Assembly (NCBI GenBank): GCA_964431965.1
Contig: CAYSLU010000018.1
Coordinates: 3,920-67,919 of the forward strand
Length of the DNA stretch: 64,000 nt
Direction of reading: 5' to 3'
Source of the DNA: CAYSLU01 sp964431965
GTDB lineage: Bacteria; Verrucomicrobiota; Kiritimatiellia; CAIKKV01; CAYSLU01
In this document: positions 60,494 through 64,000 of the stretch, piece after piece
How the letters are laid out: each line of letters opens with the position of its first letter
Position numbering within the stretch: the stretch's first letter is position 1
The notes under the pieces: generated by a model
The model's input: only the letters and a program-made list of their open reading frames with translations
Told to the model about the DNA's origin: nothing
The model's database searches: none
Made by a program: the position numbers and the translations under genes

Positions 60494-62171
60494 CCCGCTC
60501 GATCTCCTCGATCGTCGTCAGGCCCCGAAGCACCTTCTTGAGCCCGTCGTAGCGGATATTGGTGAAGCCTTCGCGAATCGCATGTTCGCGAAGCTCCTTC
60601 TGGAGCGCGCCGCGGGCGATAAGGCTCCGGTCTTCCTCGTTCGGCACGAACATCTCGTGAATCGCGATTCGCCCCTGGAACCCGGATCCGAAGCACTTCT
60701 CGCAGCCCTTGGGCTTGCAGAACGACACCTCAGTCTGGCCGTCCCAGTCGAACAGCTCGCTCAGGCGCTCGGGCTCCGGGCGGTACCGGAGCTTGCAGTG
60801 GTCGCAGAGGCGGCGGACCAGTCGCTGCGCGATGATGGCGACGAGGGACGGCGCCACCAGGAAGGGCTCCACGCCGACTTCCACGAGCCGGACCACGCCC
60901 TCGATGGCGCTGTTGGCGTGCATGGTGGTCAGCACCAGGCGGCCCACCAGGGCCGCCTGGCAGGCGATGCGGGCCGTCTCGATGTCCCGGATTTCGCCGA
61001 CCAGCATGATGTCGGGGTCCTGCCGCAGGAACGACCGGAGCGCCGCGGCGAAGGTCAGCCCGATGCCCGCGTTGACCTGGATCTGGTTCATGCCGGGCAC
61101 CGTGTACTCGACGGGGTCCTCGACCGTCATGATGTTGATGCCCGGCTGGTGGAGGTGGCGCAGGAGGGAGTAGAGCGTCGTGGTCTTGCCCGAACCGGTC
61201 GGGCCGGTGACGTAGATCACCCCGTTCGGCGACTGCATCGCGCGCTTCAGCCGGGCCAGATTGCCGGGCGTGAGGCACAGCTCGGAGATATCCGGAACGG
61301 ACTGGAACTCGGACTGGCCTAGCACGCGGAGCACGACCTTCTCCCCGTGGATCGTCGGCACGCTGGCGAAGCGCATGTCGATGCTGCGATCCGCCATGGC
61401 CAGGCTGATGCGCCCGTCGAGCGGCAGTCGCCGCTCGGCGATGTTGAGGTCGGCGAGGATCTTGAGGCGCGTGACGATTGGCGCGAGCAGGCGCGGGTCG
61501 AGGCGGAAGACCTCGCGCAGCACGCCATCGACCCGGAATCGGACGCGCACGCTCTCGTCCGTGGGCTCGACGTGGATGTCGCTCGCCCGCTGCCGGACGG
61601 CGAGGAGCATCAGGCCGCGGGTGAACTCGACCACGGCCTGGTCGCCCGCTTGCTCGCGGAGCCGGTCCGCGGATACGGTCCCGTCGGGCGATTCGGAGGT
61701 GAGGATCTTGGTCCCGGCGATCAGGTGGGAGAGCGCGCTGTCGTGCTGGTAGGCGATTTCGAGCGTCGAGTCGATCTGGTCGGGAAAGGAGAACACCGTG
61801 GAGACGAAGCTCGTGGTGAGGTTCTCCATCGCGGCGCGGAGCGCGACGTCCTTCGGGGTGGATGTGGCGACGGTCAGCACCCCGCCGAATTCGTAAAGGG
61901 GGATGACGTGGTTCTTGCGGGCGAACTTCTCCGGGAAGCGCTTGGCCAAGTCGTACTGGATCAGGCTCTTGGTCAGATCGACGTATGCGGCGCCGATGTG
62001 GTCGCCCCAGAAGCGGCCGAGCCGGATGCGCTGCTTGGGGTCCCGTTGCACGAGGTGCATGAGGACATTGAACTCATGGCCGCGGTATGTCTTGGCCAGT
62101 TCGTTGCACTGGCTTTCGGTCAGGATCTGCTCCGACACCAGCCGCTTGAGGAAATCACGATTGGCTGTCAC
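60477..62171 (-). CDS. Type IV pilus/type II secretion assembly ATPase PilB/GspE
   Basis: The 564-residue motor ATPase is distinct from the one at 15089. It has an N-terminal MshEN-like region, Walker A 'VTGPTGSGKTTTLYSLL', Asp box 'TVEDPVEYTVPG', Walker B 'DPDIMLVGEIRD', His box 'TTMHANSA' and a four-Cys zinc motif (CDHC...CEKC). The start GTG has AGGAGA upstream and overlaps a small gene by 17 bases. It is cotranscribed with a CheY-like receiver, suggesting control of pilus or secretion activity. Confidence 0.92.
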   Translation of the reverse strand: MTANRDFLKRLVSEQILTESQCNELAKTYRGHEFNVLMHLVQRDPKQRIRLGRFWGDHIGAAYVDLTKSLIQYDLAKRFPEKFARKNHVIPLYEFGGVLTVATSTPKDVALRAAMENLTTSFVSTVFSFPDQIDSTLEIAYQHDSALSHLIAGTKILTSESPDGTVSADRLREQAGDQAVVEFTRGLMLLAVRQRASDIHVEPTDESVRVRFRVDGVLREVFRLDPRLLAPIVTRLKILADLNIAERRLPLDGRISLAMADRSIDMRFASVPTIHGEKVVLRVLGQSEFQSVPDISELCLTPGNLARLKRAMQSPNGVIYVTGPTGSGKTTTLYSLLRHLHQPGINIMTVEDPVEYTVPGMNQIQVNAGIGLTFAAALRSFLRQDPDIMLVGEIRDIETARIACQAALVGRLVLTTMHANSAIEGVVRLVEVGVEPFLVAPSLVAIIAQRLVRRLCDHCKLRYRPEPERLSELFDWDGQTEVSFCKPKGCEKCFGSGFQGRIAIHEMFVPNEEDRSLIARGALQKELREHAIREGFTNIRYDGLKKVLRGLTTIEEIERVTNPD

Positions 62172-62316
62172 GGGCCGGTTTCTCCTGTTTGCGCTTCCGC
62201 TTGCGGAGCAGGCTCTGGATGTCGTTCCGCGTGAGCAAGCTGCTACGGGCCGTCTCAATCCGGCCTTCCTCGCGGATTTCCTCCAGCATGCGCTTCAGAT
62301 TCGGCTTCTCACCCAT
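62155..62316 (-). CDS. Small charged protein between receiver and PilB
   Basis: The 53-residue, strongly basic and helical protein is predicted to be cytoplasmic ('KPNLKRMLEEIREEGRIETA', 'NDIQSLLRKRKRKQEK'). The start overlaps the receiver stop by eight bases and the stop overlaps the pilB start by 17, which argues for a real, translationally coupled gene. No family recognised; it might bridge receiver and ATPase. Confidence 0.55.
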   Translation of the reverse strand: MGEKPNLKRMLEEIREEGRIETARSSLLTRNDIQSLLRKRKRKQEKPARDSQS

Positions 62317-62716
62317 GGTGGGCCTCGCCTTCCTCCCGGTGCATCTTGAGCGTGTCCCGGATGGTCTCGAGGATCTCATCCAGGCTGCTGTCCTTGGGCA
62401 CGAAGTTGGAGGCGCCGATGGTGAGACAGGCGTTGATGCTGCGCATCTCAGCCACCGACGTGAGCATGACGACGCAGGCGTTCGGGAACTCGTCCATGAT
62501 CTCCTTCAGCGACTCCTCGCCGGTCTTGAAGGGCATGTTGATATCGAGCAGCATCAGGTCCGGCCGCAGCAGGCGGTACTGCGCGACGGCCTCGTCGCCG
62601 TCGGCGGCTTCGCCCACGACATCCATGCCGGCCTTGGTCAGGACGGCTTTCATGGTCAGCCGGACGTGGGGCTCGTCGTCGGCCAGCAGAACGCGGACTC
62701 TATCCGAAGCGCTCAT
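62309..62716 (-). CDS. CheY-like single-domain response regulator
   Basis: The 135-residue receiver has acidic 'VLLADDEPHVR', phospho-acceptor Asp in 'LMLLDINMPFKTGEE', Thr/Ser of 'MLTSVAE' and Lys in 'NFVPKDSS'. No output domain. GGGGAGGAACG precedes the ATG. It heads the operon with the small protein and PilB, so phosphorylation probably regulates pilus or secretion motor function. Confidence 0.9.
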   Translation of the reverse strand: MSASDRVRVLLADDEPHVRLTMKAVLTKAGMDVVGEAADGDEAVAQYRLLRPDLMLLDINMPFKTGEESLKEIMDEFPNACVVMLTSVAEMRSINACLTIGASNFVPKDSSLDEILETIRDTLKMHREEGEAHHG

Positions 62717-62783
62717 CGTCGTTCCTCCCCGCAGGTGCCGCCGCAACCGGTCCGACCGATTCGGCACGCCCATACGCCGACGG

Positions 62784-62812
62784 ACTATATCTGCCACGCG
62801 GGGACACGACAA
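62784..62812 (-). promoter_or_regulatory. Sigma70-like promoter of the receiver-pilB operon
   Basis: On the minus strand TTGTCG (62812-62807) and TATAGT (62789-62784) are 17 bases apart. Matches are 4 of 6 and 5 of 6. The predicted start is near 62777, giving a leader of about 60 bases to the ATG at 62716. Confidence 0.55.
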
Positions 62813-62865
62813 TCGCGAAAGCGGGACTGCGCCGCGAATGCGGGCCGCTGGAGGGCCACGGAGGA

Positions 62866-63750
62866 TCAGTTGGCAGGTGGTGCTGGTCTGCCGCCGGGGG
62901 CGCCGCCGCCGAAGCCGGGGCCGAACCCGCCGCCGCCCATGCCGCGCCCCCCGCCGGGGATCAGATTCCGCAGGGATGTGGCGTCGATGATCTGGTTTGC
63001 GTAGACCGCAAACGATGCAGCGTCGTTTGCGTTGTGGCCCATGCCGACCGCGAGGTCGTAGAACTCCCGGTCGCGCTCGTTGTTCAGCAGCGGGACGAGG
63101 ACGGTCATGTTGCTCCGCACGGTGTCGACCACCTGGTGGCGTTCGTCGTGGGACATCGTGCTCTGCACCTGCATGCGCTGGGCGAGTTCCCACGTCTGTG
63201 TCAGGATTGCCAGCATCTGGTTGTACTCCTGTACTTCATCCTCGCTCATTCGGCTCGTATCGCGGTTCAGGAAGTAGTTCGTTTTTTGGTTCCATGCGTC
63301 CTGGACGGCCTGCTGCGCCGCCGCCCGGCGTTGCTGGAACTCCGCGTAGCGGACCGGGTCGTTCGTCCGGAATGTAGACATCCAGTCGGTGCGCCGCCGG
63401 CCGCCCGCGTCGGGCGCGGCATCGCGCGATGCCCCCGGCTGAGCCGGCTGAGCGGCCGGGGCCGGCTTGGCGGCCAGTTGCTCCTCGAGGTCCCGGATGC
63501 GCACGTTCAGTCGGGCGATCTCCTCCGCGCCGCCGTCGGCCGCCGCCGCCGCCGGCCGCGCGATGCGGACCGGCGCGGGGGCAGCGGGCGCGGGCGGTGC
63601 CGGCGTGCTCGCCGCCGGCGGCTGAGCCAGGGCGGTCTGCCACTCCTGGCGGTACTGGGCGGACTGGCCCCGGTAGAAGAGCGCGAGCGATGTTGTGCCG
63701 GCCAAGGCGACGACTCCGACGGCGGCGAGCGCAAACTGTCTTGGACGCAT
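62866..63750 (-). CDS. Exported or anchored coiled-coil protein of unknown function
   Basis: The 294-residue protein has an N-terminal hydrophobic segment (about 7-25), a Pro/Ala-rich linker, a coiled coil ('EIARLNVRIRDLEEQLAAKP'), a helical domain with 'TDWMSTFRTNDPVRYAEF' and 'MSHDERHQVVDTVRSNM', and a Gly-rich end. I do not recognise the family. The shorter start at ATG 63750 places the membrane segment first. Downstream lies the receiver-pilB operon with its own promoter. Confidence 0.65.
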   Translation of the reverse strand: MRPRQFALAAVGVVALAGTTSLALFYRGQSAQYRQEWQTALAQPPAASTPAPPAPAAPAPVRIARPAAAAADGGAEEIARLNVRIRDLEEQLAAKPAPAAQPAQPGASRDAAPDAGGRRRTDWMSTFRTNDPVRYAEFQQRRAAAQQAVQDAWNQKTNYFLNRDTSRMSEDEVQEYNQMLAILTQTWELAQRMQVQSTMSHDERHQVVDTVRSNMTVLVPLLNNERDREFYDLAVGMGHNANDAASFAVYANQIIDATSLRNLIPGGGRGMGGGGFGPGFGGGAPGGRPAPPAN

Positions 63751-64000
63751 AGCGGCACCCCCAGCAGCGGTGATCGATCGAACGGATGGCATGGTCAGGC
63801 CGGAGCGAATCGTTTTCAAGGTTCAACTGCAATGCTGCCCGGGGTATCCGGACGCGGGAGGGAACACCCCGTGAGTCAGGCGTGCGCCTGCCTGCGCCCG
63901 GAGGTCGCGGGCCACCTTGGCGAGAATCGTCAACTGAACCGCTCCCTGCGATTCAGACAGTGGGGGGAGGGGCGCAGCCGCGGCAGGTGCGGTAGCTGAG

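Noticed and set aside
1..64000. CRISPR arrays, insertion sequences and phage genes
   Set aside because: No direct-repeat array, transposase, integrase or capsid-like gene was seen on either strand.

Overview
This is a 64-kb, GC-rich, gene-dense window from a Gram-negative (diderm) bacterium. Diderm evidence: lipoprotein signals, a TolC-type outer-membrane channel and a type II secretion-like pseudopilus. The combination of a very large Ig-like/coiled-coil exoprotein, a SVLILGLW-type GspK, URO-D/methyltransferase-fold enzymes and oxygen-sensitive ThiH would suit the PVC superphylum (Kiritimatiellota or Lentisphaerota), probably anaerobic or facultative. That placement is inference; no rRNA or other marker is present.

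Bases 1-23095 run on the + strand. First is the 3' part of a giant secreted protein (11 beta-sandwich modules, then Asn-rich coiled coil). Next comes an exported protein with one C-terminal membrane anchor, translationally coupled to a non-canonical F-type ATPase cluster. Its order is alpha1-alpha2-epsilon-c-b/delta fusion-gamma-beta. Two diverged alpha subunits are encoded in tandem; alpha1 keeps the arginine finger and alpha2 has Ile there. No subunit a is present, and epsilon lacks its C-terminal helices. Ten bases after beta begins a type II secretion/type IV pilus-like operon: GspE, GspF, a peptidase-MA protein, GspG, I-like, J-like, K, a PilM-PilN (GspL) fusion and PilO/GspM. No secretin is encoded here.

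Bases 23120-33545 hold two divergent transport operons. Leftward is a cobalamin/siderophore-type ABC importer preceded by an unknown anchored protein. Rightward is a YbhGFSR-like exporter: HlyD, ABC, TolC, ABC and two ABC-2 permeases. Then, leftward, come a membrane-anchored metallophosphoesterase, an SGNH lipoprotein, a methyltransferase and a UvrD-family helicase. A 435-base non-coding gap with a strong hairpin follows, then an alpha/beta hydrolase and a URO-D family enzyme.

Bases 40769-42723 look accessory: a dispersed-type palindromic repeat, a lone MshEN/GspE-N domain and two small exported proteins. Next is the biotin operon bioB-(pseudo-kinase)-(receiver-DHp)-bioFCDA, which carries an unusual two-component pair. 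Convergent to it is thiSGHE behind a TPP riboswitch with an intrinsic terminator.

The right end carries a bifunctional-nuclease family gene, a polyol dehydrogenase/PfkB kinase pair, tsaB with a terminator, a stand-alone PurH cyclohydrolase domain followed by queD-queE-queC, a second PilB/GspE ATPase cotranscribed with a CheY-like receiver and a 53-residue protein, and an exported protein of unknown function. I see no gene in 63751-64000. I found no rRNA, tRNA, CRISPR array or transposase.
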